From positions 3,732,001-3,796,000 of the forward strand of contig WOAB01000878.1 in the NCBI GenBank assembly GCA_027886185.1: DNA of 64,000 bases, given 5' to 3'. The notes beneath the pieces were generated by a model. That model had not been told where the DNA came from. It did not search any database and worked only from the letters and a program-made list of their open reading frames with translations. The position numbers and the translations under genes are program-made. The stretch's first letter is position 1, and every line of letters starts with the position of its first letter. Source of the DNA: Rheum nobile (lineage: Eukaryota > Streptophyta > Magnoliopsida > Caryophyllales > Polygonaceae). This document shows, in pieces, positions 12,468-23,577 of the stretch.

Positions 12468-12861
12468 TAAGTCGGTTGTACCACATTCTTCCAGACTGCT
12501 TTAGACCATATAATGATCTTTGCAACTTTATAGAAAGCATTTCTCGGGGTTTTGCTTTATGCTTTTCTGGTAGTTTTAGTCCTTTAGGAACTTTCATATA
12601 GATATCACTATCAAGTGATCCATATAAATATGTTGTTATGACATCCATAAGTCGCATTTGCAGTCCCTCTGAAATAGCTAGACTAATTAAAAATCTTAAT
12701 GTAGTTGCATCAACTACAGGACAATATGTTTGTTTATAATCTATCTCAGGTATTTGAGAAAATCCTTGAGCTATAAGTCTTGCCTTGTATCTCACTATTT
12801 CATTTTTCTCATTTCGCTTTTGTACAAATACCCATTTATAGCTTACTGGTTTTTTACCCAT
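12367..12861 (-). pseudogene. Copia 1 RT N-terminal half
   Basis: Contains YKWVFVQKRN, ARLIAQGFSQ, the D-containing palm motif (MRLMDVITTYLYGSLD, where LMDVVTAYLYG is typical) and SLYGLKQSGRMWYNRL. The frame ends after CVFIKQSK with a frameshift. The next conserved block in this family, up to and including YVDD, is absent. Part of the track overlaps the following frame because of the shift. Confidence 0.85.
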
Positions 12862-12942
12862 TGGTATGGGTATTATACGACCAAAAACTTCACGCTTTTC
12901 AAGCGATTTTAATTCAGTCTGGATTGCCTCTCTCCATTTTGG

Positions 12943-13449
12943 TCAGTCGTGTCTACGACGACACTCATCAATAGTTTGTGGCTCAATATCATCATTATCT
13001 ATTACTATTTTTGTGGCGACAGAGTATGCAAATATCTCATCAACAACAATTTCTTTTCTGTTCCACTGTGTTGCAGTGGAAACATAATTGATTGAGATTT
13101 CATAATTGTCAACATTCTTATCATTATCTAGAGTGGTTTCCACTGGACCTTCCAGATTCTCTGGGGGGTTTTTGTCATGTTCATTTTTGTCTCGTTCTCC
13201 CCCTGAATGAGCAATTAGAGCAGAATCTATTGTGTTATTATGCCGCCTAGTTTTTCTTGGTTTTAGGTCTTTAGAACCAAGTGGTCTACCACGTTTGCGG
13301 TGTACTGTATGCTCATTTATAGGAGATGTGCCTAATTGATTTGTGGGAATTTCTATTCTTTCAGGGGCATTTACAGCAGGCACATGTGATTTTGTCACTT
13401 TCTTTGTGTCTGTAAATGAATCAGGCAATTGATTTGCTATACTCTGCAA
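12943..13449 (-). pseudogene. Copia 1 integrase-RT linker
   Basis: A minus-strand frame linking integrase to RT: low-conservation, Asn/Thr/Glu-rich sequence with a basic KRGRPLGSKDLKPRKTRR segment, as is usual for Copia linkers. It is separated from both neighbours by frame breaks. No enzymatic motif is present. Confidence 0.6.
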
Positions 13450-13461
13450 GTGTATAATTTT

Positions 13462-14898
13462 CTATACTTCTTGTTCACACGTTTTTGTTCGTGGATCAAG
13501 ATGGGATAGTAATGGAGCATTCCACGTAATTTCCTTATTTCTTTCTCCACCAAGATTTGGAAATTCATTTTCATTAAAATGACAATCATCAAATCTTGCC
13601 GTAAATAGGTCACCTGTTGTTGGTTCAAGGTACTTAATAATTGATCGGGATTCAAAACCAACATAAATTCCTAATCTCCGTTGTGGACCCATTTTTGTGT
13701 GTTGTGTTGGAGCAATAGGAACATAAATTGCACATCCAAATACTCTTAAGTGAGATATATCTGGTTCTTTACCAATCACTAATTGTAATGGGGAATATTT
13801 ATGATATGCAGTTGGCCTTAGTCGAACTAGAGTAGTTGCATGTAATATCGCATGTCCCCAAGCAAATGATGGCAGTTTGGACTTCATTAACAATGGTCTG
13901 ACTATTAGTTGTAATCGCTTAATTAGAGATTCAGCAAGACCATTTTGTGTGTGAACATGAGCCATTGGATGTTCAATTATAATCCCAATTGACATACAAT
14001 AATCATTGAATGCTTGAGATGTAAATTCTCCTGCATTATCAAGCCATATTCTTTTAATTGTATAATCTGGAAATTGAGCTTGTAGTCGGATTATTTGGGC
14101 CAAGAGTTTAGCAGAAGCTGTATTTCTTGTTGATAAGAGGCTTACATGTGACCACCGTGTTGATGCATCAATCAACACCATAAAGTATCGAAATGGTCCA
14201 CATGGTGGAACTATTGGTCCACAAATATCACATTGTATTCGTTCTAAGAACGTTGGGTTCTCAGTTCCAATATTATTCTTAGAAGGTCTGGTGATTAATT
14301 TACCAAGTGAACAACCGCTATAGTTGAAATCATTTGCTTTGAGGACTTTCACGTTCTTTAGTGAATGTCCAGCTGAGCTTTCAAGTATTTTATGCATCAT
14401 CCCATTTCCTAGATGACTTAATCGGTCATGCCATAATGTAAACATCCTTTTGCCATTTGATTTCTTATCAGATGTTATATTTGTTTCTATCAGACTTATA
14501 TATGTATGATAAAGTCCAGTAAAATGGGCTGGTAATTTTTCTAGGACATGTTTTTTGCCATACATTTCTTTTGTGATACACAAATACTCTTTGTCATTTT
14601 CATTCACAGTTTCTATATGAAACCCATTTTGACGCAGATCTTTGAAACTCAATAAGTTTCTTCGAGATTTACTCGAATATAATGCGTCATTTATTAATAA
14701 CGTTGTTCCTTTAGGGAGCAAAACACAAGCTCTTCCAGAGCCTTCAATAAGTTTCGTCACACCTGAAATTGTATTGACATTTGCTTCAAGTAATGTCAAC
14801 TGTGTAAAGTATTCTTTATTTCTTAAGATGGTGTGCGTAGTGGCGTTGTCCACTAGACATTGATCCTTGCTACTTGATACATCTTTGGTTATATCCAT
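13462..14898 (-). pseudogene. Copia 1 protease and integrase
   Basis: 478-codon frame. It starts with a protease-like block in which DSGAT reads DNATT. Next comes the GAG-pre-integrase zinc region (LWHDRLSHLG...CSLGK), then the integrase core with the DDE residues in QCDICGP, WLDNAGEF and NGLAESLIKR, and the YVGFES C-terminal block. The catalytic triad looks intact, but the protease motif has Asn in place of Ser next to the Asp. A stop separates this frame from gag. Confidence 0.88.
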
Positions 14899-15050
14899 AT
14901 CTTCAAAATAAAGAAAATATGATTACAAACTTAACGACAAATTTATTTATGACACAACAGGGTAACTAGATGATACATGTGTGACGATAAGGAAAAACAA
15001 CACACCACAATATCTTACAATATATTATATTAAAAGATAACTACTAGTAT

Positions 15051-15692
15051 TTAGTTGATATTCTCATTGATCCCAAATTCATCATCTATGATGAAGTCAG
15101 AGACGTCCAGGTTGGGTATAGGGAAGGTATCGTCGACAAAATGAGTCACCACGTTCTTCCCCTTATTCTTTTGGGAATCCTGGTACAAATCAACCAAGTG
15201 TTTGGTTGTTCGACATACCTTTGCCCAATGACCTGTCACACCACATCTGTAACATACAGATTTTGATTTTTGGGAAGGCCTTGTAGGACCATTCTGGACC
15301 ATTTGGTTCTCATCCCCCCTAGAAGAGGATGCTTCAGGAGCATGTGGTCTCTGGTAACTACTTGTACCTCTGCTACGTCCACGACCGTGACCACAACCTC
15401 TGCCACAGCCTCGACCACGACCACCATCGTGTCCGTGATTAGCTTGATGCCAGCTACCATCTTTCTGGGCGGCATAAGGACCTGGAAACACTCCATGTGT
15501 TGCATTTGTTTCATGGTACGATGCAACACTTGTTGGCCTCATGTTGTGATTTTTCATGAGGAGTTCATTGTTCTGCTCAGCCACAAGTAATACTGATATC
15601 AGATCAGAATACTTTTTAAAGTTTCTTTCCCTGTATTGTTGTTGTAACAATACGTTGGAAGCATGCATGGTTGAATAAGTTTTATCCAGCAT
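15051..15692 (-). pseudogene. Copia 1 gag C-terminus with zinc knuckle
   Basis: Contains a Gly/Arg/His-rich stretch and a CCHC knuckle, CYRCGVTGHWAKVC, typical of nucleocapsid. It ends at a stop before the protease. The upstream gag half is separated from it by stops near 15730 and 15780. Confidence 0.85.
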
Positions 15693-15782
15693 GTTCTCTT
15701 CAATGACTATTTGCCCACACAGGCGTAGCTAAGATGTTATACGGAACAAAGCAGAATTATAGTCACTAACTGATTTAAAGTC

Positions 15783-16103
15783 TTAAAACCTTAAATTCAC
15801 CCAGTCATATGTGGCTTTTGGGAGCAAGACCTTCTGTTGATGGCCATACCTTTGCTCCAAGCTTTCCCATAATTCTTTAGGATCTTCCACCAGCAGATAT
15901 TCAGATTTCAGGCTTTCATGAATATGATGGCAAAGAAAGATAATCGCCCTAGCCTTATCTTGCGGGGAAGTACTTTCAGTTTCTTTGATCGTCTCTTGTA
16001 GGCCATTAGCTTGGAGGTGCGCCAGTGCATCAACCCTCCATTCCAGATATCTTTGGCTGGATAAGTCGAGAATATCAAACTCTCGCTTTGTAATATTTGC
16101 CAT
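15783..16103 (-). pseudogene. Copia 1 gag N-terminus
   Basis: ATG at 16103, about 60 bp inside the 5' LTR. The sequence MANITKREFDILDLS with YLEWRVDALAHLQANGL, IIFLCHHIHESLKSEYL and DPKELWESLEQRYG matches the plant Copia gag (UBN2) pattern. A stop after WVNLRF breaks the frame. Confidence 0.85.
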
Positions 16104-16165
16104 TGGATTAACTTGATGATCTTGCCTAACTCAGTTGGTGTTTTTATACTCTCGTGCTGATAACG

Positions 16166-16398
16166 TGTTGTGGGATTTTGAACAAACTAAAGAAAACTTC
16201 GTTCAATTCATGGATGGTTTTTACATAACATTACATCTGCTTTTATAGTCAAAACCTTGGCTTGTCGGACAAAAGTTGGAGTTATCCAGCCATATAGATC
16301 TTCTGGCTCTTAAGGACCATAAGGGCCGCAATTACAAAAGGGGCCGTATAGGCCAAATAAAAGGTGAATAATTCACCTTAATCTGTCATCTTATAACA
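16166..16398 (-). repeat. 5' LTR of Copia 1
   Basis: 233-bp partner of 10983-11214. Ends TGTTGTGGG and TTATAACA, followed by the TSD CTTTT. Confidence 0.9.
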
Positions 16399-16477
16399 CT
16401 TTTATATTTTTTTAAATTTTCAGTGGAAGCTATATAGCCTTCACTAGACCTAAAACACCTTCGCCCCTGCCCGTTCG

Positions 16478-16953
16478 TACATATTGGTTTTGAACATCAT
16501 GCATATTGAAGCGTTCAGGCATATTGGTTTTGCATGCATATCCGTGCATATTGAAGAGGGCGTATGTAGTCGCATGGAGACTAGAGAAATCTGAGGGAAA
16601 ATTAGCTTTGGGGCAAATTTATAATTTTTTACTAAAATAAAAATTGCATAATAAAAAAAAAAAACCTGCATACTATGATCCTCAAAAACATGTCAAATAA
16701 ACAAGTCGATGCTTTCAGGATCCAAATTCAAATCCGGGTTAATTCTTTCAGGATTCCTGAACTGAACAGGTCAAATAACACATGGGAACTGGGATTGCAC
16801 TAAAAATGTACATGTTCACCAGAAATTTTTACCCAGCATCTTTTGCCTTGTTTTTACTACCCAACACCAACAGTATACAAACACAACAAAAAATTACCAA
16901 AATGAAACCATGCCATAACTTAATACTTTACAACAAAGCTAGGAAGTTCACTT
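16478..16953. other. 3' flank of the transporter gene
   Basis: No ORF with support. It contains imperfect repeats of GCATATTGAAG (about 16500-16560). The segment next to 16953 is the likely 3' UTR of the transporter transcribed leftwards, but I cannot fix a poly(A) site. Confidence 0.4.
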
Positions 16954-19900
16954 TCATTTCCTAAATCTGGAGGGCAAGTACTCGTCTAAGTTGAGGGGGA
17001 AGCTGTAGAACTCATCATTTCTGGGCTCCCCATCCCTGTCCTGGAACGGGACCCACCACGGCACCCCTCTGTCGTTGTACGCCTCCCTCGCCTCCAGCGT
17101 CGTATCAAGCAGCGTCCCAACGATCAGAGCCACGGTCGCAGGAGACGAGAAAATGGTATTCAGTATGTCGTTGAACTGAAACCATTGAAACAAGACCAGC
17201 ATTTTTAGTCAAATATGGAAGCCATTCATATCGGATACCTCTTAAGTTCAGATGCTTACCCAACCGCCGTTCGTCTTCACTGGGCCCTGGTTAGTTGATG
17301 TTGTGTAGCTCCAGAAGTAGTAAGGAATCGAAATCCCGAGGAAGAGGGTAAGCCCCAACACATACAAGTTTCTCAGGGAGTTTTTGTTCAAGAACTGAAT
17401 GAATGAAATGCCAGTAGCAGCTGTATGGACAGGTTTAGTAACTTAGAAGAATGAAACATTCAGTCAGTTATTCGTATGGCATGAAACGAAACAGAAAACA
17501 ATACTTACCGACTATTCCCCACAGAACACAGTATATAGCAGCAAATATGGGCAAAGGAATTGAAGCAAATAAGGCTCCAAATTTCCCTGAAAAGGGTGTG
17601 TGTTAGTTACAGTTGGTTGATTTAAAGATCCTCGAGGTAAGTCAAGTACAGAAGACAATGTGGACTCACCAAATATAGAGAAGAAGATCATGAAAGCTGT
17701 GGACACTTGAACTACTCTTCGACTCCCTACACGGGTCAATCCAAGAAGCCCAACATTTTCACTGCAAGAATATGGAACCACATCAGCCAAAGACATCCGA
17801 ATTTTCGAACCAAACACTGATAATAGAAGGACTTTCTGAAATATATGTGTAGATTTATCTTACACAGAGGCTGTGGTGCCAACTGCTGCACCGAATAACC
17901 CATCAAGCAGCAAGCTCACACCCTGTATGTATAACCCCACAAAGAGGTCAAGTTATGATCTTCATGATGTTAGTATCACACTCTCACAAAATAGAAGTAT
18001 CGGGAAAGAAACACGAGGGGAAGTTTCTAGAGAATCTGGTACCTGTAAACCAATGCTCCTGCTCAGCACATGAGCTGGCGGAGGAGTAGCACCAGCAAGC
18101 CGAGAAGCTGCATAAAATGTTGCAGTAGACTGTAGCATGTAACAGAACCATTAAAAAGAGACCATGCCAATACTATATAGTATATACCCTTGGAAAGCTT
18201 TCAATTGTGAAGAGAGAAAAAGTTGCAAAATTTAACCTCTGCTGAGGTAACAAGTGCTGCACCCATCATTGCAAAGACATCTCCCGCCCTGAATATGGGA
18301 GCGCCCCACTGGAAAGGGTAAGGAACTTTTACCCTACACGAGCAACCGCCAAAATCAGATTCAAATCTTGTGCAAACCATTTGTTCATTTCAAGGTCATA
18401 ACTACAAATTTGGCAAATACCACGGAGCAGATGATATGAGGTAGGAACGATCAGTACGGCAACTCATTTTTGTTACTGCCCTGACATGATTGTATGCACC
18501 AGCCACCGTGAGGATGGCAGCAAACGCCCAGATAATGCCAACACACAAAAGTAGTGCATATCTCTCTAATACAGAGTGATACCCATGGCCATGAACAAAG
18601 CGTCTAGCATGCTGATAAAGAGGAAAGATACATGTATGAATTTATGGTTTTAGGAGGAAAAAATTGAAGTTAGATAACCTTGGAGGTCAGCAGGAAATAA
18701 CAGATTCTACCTGTTGGGTGAGAACCAGTAGAATTAGCATAGGCAGACCAATTTCAACACAATTTGCTAGCTGTAGAAATAAACAAACAAAATTGCTTTT
18801 AACAATCATATTTGCACCATAAAAAAGCACTAGGAAATCTCATAAAACTGGAGATACCTGTGAAAAGCCTCTTGTGAACAGACCAAGACCAACCACACTA
18901 ACCAGTGGCACAACAACAACTGGACTAATGAACCTAGTTTTGGAGGAAGAAATAAGTAGCAGTAATCAGTAAGATAAGATAAAATAAGACAGCATCAATT
19001 TCTTAAAAAGATTTGATTACCTTGTCAAACCTGCCCAAACTTTGCCATATCCAAGAATGATGCCAATGAAGGAAGACACTATTAGAGATCCTTGGATGGT
19101 TCTGATGGTGTAGGTAAATCTCTGTAAATATTCATTTTGAATAGAGAAGTCAGTCTGTGCTAGACTGATGTTGCAGCAAAGCTTCAAACAGATCTTTAAT
19201 CACACTAAATTGAACTTTGAACCTAGACAAGTATGGAGAATTTCGGAGGTGTAACTTGCATGAAGCAACTATTATGATTTCAGGACCCATTTGAAAAGGC
19301 TAACAGTAACGCAGTAGAACATATCAAATGATATTGAACACGTTTTTCTCTTCATACCTGATGCTCAGAACTGAATGTCTTTTGATTGTAATCACTTATT
19401 ATTGAAGTAACTGGTATAATGAAGGCGTAAGAAGGACCCATCACTGTTGGGAGTCTAGTTCCCAACCAGGTTTGGAGAAGTGTATTAATTCCTGCCATAA
19501 ATAACAGCAACTGGATCACACGAGCCTTGTCGCCCTATCATGGGTCAAAACAAACAAAATTTAGGATCCCCCATCAAAGTTTCCAATAAATTCGGCATAT
19601 TGTACAAAAGTTAGAGAGGCAGATGAACGAGAACTCACATTAGTCCCACCCATAGAGGGCACAATGGTGTTGGCAATTAACACTGCTGTCCCAAGCATCA
19701 CAATATAGTGTTGAAAAGCTAGTATGCATAATTGAGCTGTAGATCATCAAACCAAAAATGAAAAAAAAAGTCTTAATATCCCATTAACATATTACAAAGA
19801 ATCATGGGAATTTCAGATTCATGATCATATAACAAGAGAGTTCACCGGTAAAAAAAGTACTTCTCTTGGGTTATATTATGCCAATCTTGTTTCTAACAAT

Positions 19901-20579
19901 ACTTCTTCAACCATCAATTTTTCAGGAGAGATGACAAAATGTCAAACCTCACATATACATCAATAGATATTTATAATATAAAATATCAAGCAAATTTCTA
20001 TAAATCACCAGATCCTAAGACTGTTTCTGCTTGTTCTTTCAGTCTCGTGGATAAAGGTCTATAAGAATCACACCAAAAAGGCACAACTTTTGGAACCCCA
20101 TCAAAAGAAAAGTTCTAAAGAAGCAGGGGATCAGAGAATCATTTGAAAAAAGGAGCAACAAGATCTCCCTCAAAATTTCCAATTGAAGCACACCTACTTT
20201 CTGCAGAATAAGGGCAACTAGGGAAAAGTAAAGACTAAACTAATATTCTCAAGAATTGGATCAATCAACAGCAAAAATAGACAACCAATCAAAAAAATCA
20301 CTTGAAATCCCTAAAATTAAGTATATCAAAACAACACAGAATCATACAAGGAAATCATCAAACACTTTTAAGACAAAGACAGAAATAGAGGGAGAGAGAC
20401 ATACGCCAAGAAGGGTTTGAGTGGATGCAGTAAGTGAGAGTTAGGAGTTGCTCCTGAGGAGGATAAAGCGGACCCAGCGCGCCTCCCATAGGCATATGCG
20501 GCCGCATCGGCGGTGGTTGTACCGGTGGCGCCGCGTGTGACGGCGGTTGTTCGAAATCTCCTGTATGAGTATGACCCAT
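16954..20579 (-). CDS. Nucleobase-ascorbate transporter, 14 exons, NAT3-like
   Basis: Multi-pass membrane transporter of the NAT/NCS2 family (purine, uracil, xanthine or ascorbate-type symport; substrate not predictable here). Exons, minus strand: 20579-20405, 19736-19639, 19534-19358, 19121-19021, 18933-18858, 18770-18711, 18611-18421, 18333-18237, 18129-18043, 17922-17864, 17761-17670, 17586-17509, 17420-17260, 17175-16954. All junctions are GT/AG and phases agree, giving 1674 nt (557 residues), normal for plant NATs. Seen: a His/Pro-rich N-terminus ending in YCIHSNPSWP; the QH motif in LAFQHYIVMLGT; the NAT signature ENVGLLGLTR; and a C-terminal PWW...RNDEFYS block. ATG 20579 is the first in-frame ATG, with G at -3 and +4. 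It is the only intact host gene in the window. Assignment to the NAT3 (PDE135) branch is from memory of family sequences and is tentative, so no symbol is given. Confidence 0.93.
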
Positions 20580-21316
20580 ATCTTTGACCCGTCTGCCGGA
20601 TCCTGGAAATCGAGTTCGTCCCACAACAAATCTGCACTCGGAACAGTAACCGACAACGAAAGGAGTAAACAAAGATGGCTATCAGCTGACGAAATGAGAC
20701 CCAAAAAAATGAAGAGGAAGGAATTATGAAGGTTGTGCACTTGTGCTGTGGATTATCTATCTGGCTGTACTTCGGAAATATTATTTATCGGATTTTTGAA
20801 TTTTATGCTTCTGCAATTAAAACTCGACAGAAGTAGAGAGTATCTCAAAATACAGTATTATTTTACTCTGCGACTTTCAAGGAATTGATGTAAGAAGGTA
20901 GCAGGAGACAACGGAGTTATAATGAATTCTTTATTTTCTGTTTGGTTTTACTTGCAGATGGGATAAGAATGTTTTATTTGTTGTAATGAAAGCATAAAAT
21001 TAAATATAAAATACACGGAAAACACTTTAATCTTAAATAAGAAAAAGGTAAAAATGAAGTCACATTTTTGGTTTTAGTAGAAAAGTGAAAGACGGAATTA
21101 ATTCAACAACATGAAAATGCAAAGTATGAACTCGGTTCGGCCGGTGTGGCTGGGCTGTCCTAACTTGTGATGTTACTTGGCTTGTTTTTTGTCATTACCT
21201 ACCTACTAATCATGTTTTGTTGGTCACAACTAACAGTGTTTTTCTAATGACATCGCTTTTCACAAGGTAAGATTGATTGAACTATTCTCTAAACTATGAA
21301 GGTGTGTTAGTGTGTA
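20580..21316. other. 5' flank and likely promoter of the transporter gene
   Basis: Upstream of the minus-strand start. The sequence directly above the ATG stays open without another ATG up to about 20672. Beyond it the DNA is AT-rich. I cannot place a reliable TATA box or transcription start. Confidence 0.4.
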
Positions 21317-21574
21317 TTCCCTCCGTCCCATTTTATAAGCCTATTTGCGTTTTTGTTACTGTTTATGGTTGAAGAGAATCTTTAAGATTTCTTCCAATAT
21401 ATAAGAAAAAACATAGTCATGTGGGGTTTTGTTTGATTCGTCTCAACGAGTATTTTGATAATATCAAAAAATTATAATTTTTAGGATTATGTAATTAGAG
21501 ATATTAATGATACAAAACTCGCCTCGGTATTTGAATCTGGATTAAATAGGGCTTATAAATTGGGACAGACGGAG
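21317..21574. mobile_element. Stowaway-type MITE
   Basis: 258 bp. Left end TTCCCTCCGTCCCATTTTAT and right end ATAAATTGGGACAGACGGAG form inverted repeats with the CTCCGTCCC signature of plant Tc1/mariner MITEs. TA dinucleotides flank both sides (21315-21316, 21575-21576). No coding capacity. Confidence 0.85.
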
Positions 21575-21576
21575 TA

Positions 21577-22440
21577 TATTCTAACATAAAGTTTAAATTA
21601 TATAATAAGGACATCTTAATTTATTTCCTTTATCTACATGACTTGTAGCTCAGATCAATTGGCATGCATAAAGCTCATCCAATAATATTGGTCCATGTCG
21701 TCTTTGGTTAAAGTAGCTTTGTTTGATAATGAGGTTTTAAAAGGTTACTTTATATTAGTAATTATTATTTGATTCAGTGGGATATATCTTAATCAATATT
21801 GTATATAATTGTTTCAGGAACATAAAACGAATGTTTCGTGACTTTAGCTTTGGTGCAAGTAAATATCCAACTCATTTGGAGATCATATAGCTGCTACTCT
21901 GCTAGACTTTTGGTATGTGATTCATATGAAAAAAATAATATCACTACAAAAATTAACAAAGTGCATATTATTATGTTTCCAAAAAACCCATATCGGAAAT
22001 GATAGAGGGCCCGGGGCTAGAAGTCTAGAACCATGAGGAGGGACATGACCGCATATGATACAAGGAATAAGGAAGAATGTGATACATCCACAATTCCACA
22101 CCAAAATCATACAGTATATTGTAAAAAAGTATCAAAAATAATTGTAATTTTTGTAACAGATTAAAAATAATTCCAATTTTATTAATTTTAACTTTTAATT
22201 TATAAATAAAAAATTACATAAAAAATTCGATTGAAATTTCTAGCAATTTAACGACAATATAACACTTAATAAAGAGATCTTGTATAAAAAAAGACTTACC
22301 ACGTTCAATTATAAAGAAACTTCAAATACACGTTATTCAATTAACCAAAATTTAAACATATAAAATCATTTATATTATTTTTCGTTATGAGTTGAAAGTC
22401 ATAATATTTTAACATAGATTAAAAAAAGCGAAAATAAAAA
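21577..22440. other. AT-rich intergenic stretch
   Basis: Nothing with coding support. CACTACAAAAA at about 21942 resembles one end of a CACTA element, but no inverted partner is visible. Confidence 0.4.
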
Positions 22441-22529
22441 CGCTCCCGAACTCACAAAACTCAACCTAGAAACCCAGCCGACGCCGCTGCTTCTCAGCTT
22501 CACCGCCCTCACTTTCTCCCCGTTGCCTA

Positions 22530-22620
22530 CCACACTCTCCATCAGATCCACCCAAATCCTAACCCCAACAATCCACACTCTCCATCAGATCCACCCAAAT
22601 TCTAACCCCAACAATCCTAA
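22530..22620. repeat. Tandem duplication of about 45 bp
   Basis: The block CACACTCTCCATCAGATCCA...CCCCAACAATCC occurs twice back to back (from about 22530 and about 22575) with one base change. It lies in C-rich sequence that looks like an exon or 5' UTR of an unknown gene. Confidence 0.7.
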
Positions 22621-22687
22621 TCCTACAGATCCTCACAAAGCCGATGATTTTCCCACAAAATGCTAAACCTAAACCTCCGCCGCCACC

Positions 22688-23151
22688 TAGGGTTGTTCAT
22701 CGGGCCAAAACCGAACCGAACAAAACTGAACCGAACCGAAACCGAACTTTGGAATTTTGTGAACCAAAAACCGAACCGAACATACTCGGTTCGGTTCGGG
22801 TTCGGTTCGGTTTTGGCCCGAAATAACCGAATATTTTGAAATTATGTTGATTTAGAGGTTTTAGTGCACAAAACCGAATTAGACTGAACCGAACTTGGAC
22901 CGAACTGGACCGAACTAAACCGAACCGAACTTGGACCGAACTAGACCGAACCGAACCAAACTAGACCGAACCGAATAAATTTGGACTAATTTATCTAGAA
23001 ATCTAGGTTTTTAAATTATTTTTAAAATAATCGGTTTTGGACTGAACCGAAAATCGAATATTATTTTTATAAGAACCGAAAACCGAACCGAATATAATCG
23101 GTTCGGGTTCGGTCCAAAAAACTGAAAAACCGAACCCGATGAACACCCCTA
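22688..23151. mobile_element. hAT-type MITE built of CCGAAC repeats
   Basis: 464 bp, flanked by an 8-bp duplication CCGCCACC (22680-22687 and 23152-23159). Ends TAGGGTTGTTCATCGGG and CCCGATGAACACCCCTA form a near-perfect inverted repeat. The subterminal regions are made of CCGAAC/GGTTCGG short repeats in opposite orientation at the two ends. No transposase is encoded. It interrupts a proline-codon-rich host sequence. Confidence 0.85.
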
Positions 23152-23209
23152 CCGCCACCCCTCCCCTTACCCTTACCCTTAGTCACACAACCTCTTTGAA
23201 CCCTCGTCG

Positions 23210-23470
23210 GAGCACCATCCCCACCCGCTCCGCATCGAGCCCTCGCGTCGCTCCGAACCCTTGCTCGCACCGAGCCCTCGCCCAGATCTGCAACCATTTG
23301 GTGAGCCAAACTGACCCGCGGTCCATTCCACCAACACCGAGCCCTCACCCGCTTGCTTCGCACCAGACCCCCTCGCTCCGCATCATTCCCACCCGCTCCG
23401 CACCGAGCCCTCACCCAGATCTATGGCCATTTGGTGAGCCGAACTGACCCGCGGTCCATTCCACCAACAC
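23210..23470. repeat. Direct repeat of about 130 bp in C-rich sequence
   Basis: The block CCATTTGGTGAGCC...ACTGACCCGCGGTCCATTCC...ACCAACACCGA appears at about 23285-23340 and again about 131 bp further on. The sequence between them is also related (CGCTCCGCAYCGAGCCCTC). The long plus-strand frame across it has no recognisable domain and biased composition, so I do not call a gene. Confidence 0.6.
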
Positions 23471-23577
23471 CGAAACCCGACTCCGCAATCTACCCGGACT
23501 CGTGTCGGTTTGTGCCGACACTCTAGATCTTGCTTTCCCTTATCTTTGACTAATCTGAAATTTGTGGTGTGCTTTTG

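Larger units (their letters stand above)
10983..16398 (-). mobile_element. Copia LTR retrotransposon 1, full length but dead
   Basis: LTRs 10983-11214 and 16166-16398 (about 232 bp, TGTTGTGGG...TTATAACA), TSD CTTTT at 10978-10982 and 16399-16403. Minus orientation, with domain order gag, zinc knuckle, protease, integrase, RT, RNase H. The polypurine tract AAGGGGGAG abuts the 3' LTR at 11215. The sequence after the 5' LTR (minus strand CGTTATCAGCACGAG) does not match initiator tRNA-Met. Stops in gag and a deletion in RT make it non-functional. Confidence 0.92.
10465..16469. mobile_element. Short hAT-type element carrying a Copia insertion
   Basis: Flanked by an 8-bp duplication CCCGTTCG (10457-10464 and 16470-16477), the length typical of hAT insertions. 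Termini CAGTGGCGGAG and CTTCGCCCCTG form an imperfect inverted repeat. After removing the Copia element (10983-16398 plus its TSD) only about 580 bp remain, with no transposase, so it is non-autonomous. The left end matches the widespread plant pattern of GTGGCGGA...GGGGGCTAAAA. Confidence 0.8.

Noticed and set aside
20580..20672. Longer N-terminus for the transporter
   Set aside because: The in-frame extension above 20579 has no ATG; it would need a TTG start, which is unlikely in plants.
21941..21952. CACTACAAAAA as a CACTA transposon end
   Set aside because: No matching inverted end or 3-bp duplication could be found nearby.
23139..23447. Proline-rich plus frame of 102 codons
   Set aside because: It starts in the end of a MITE and runs through an internal direct repeat; composition explains the openness.
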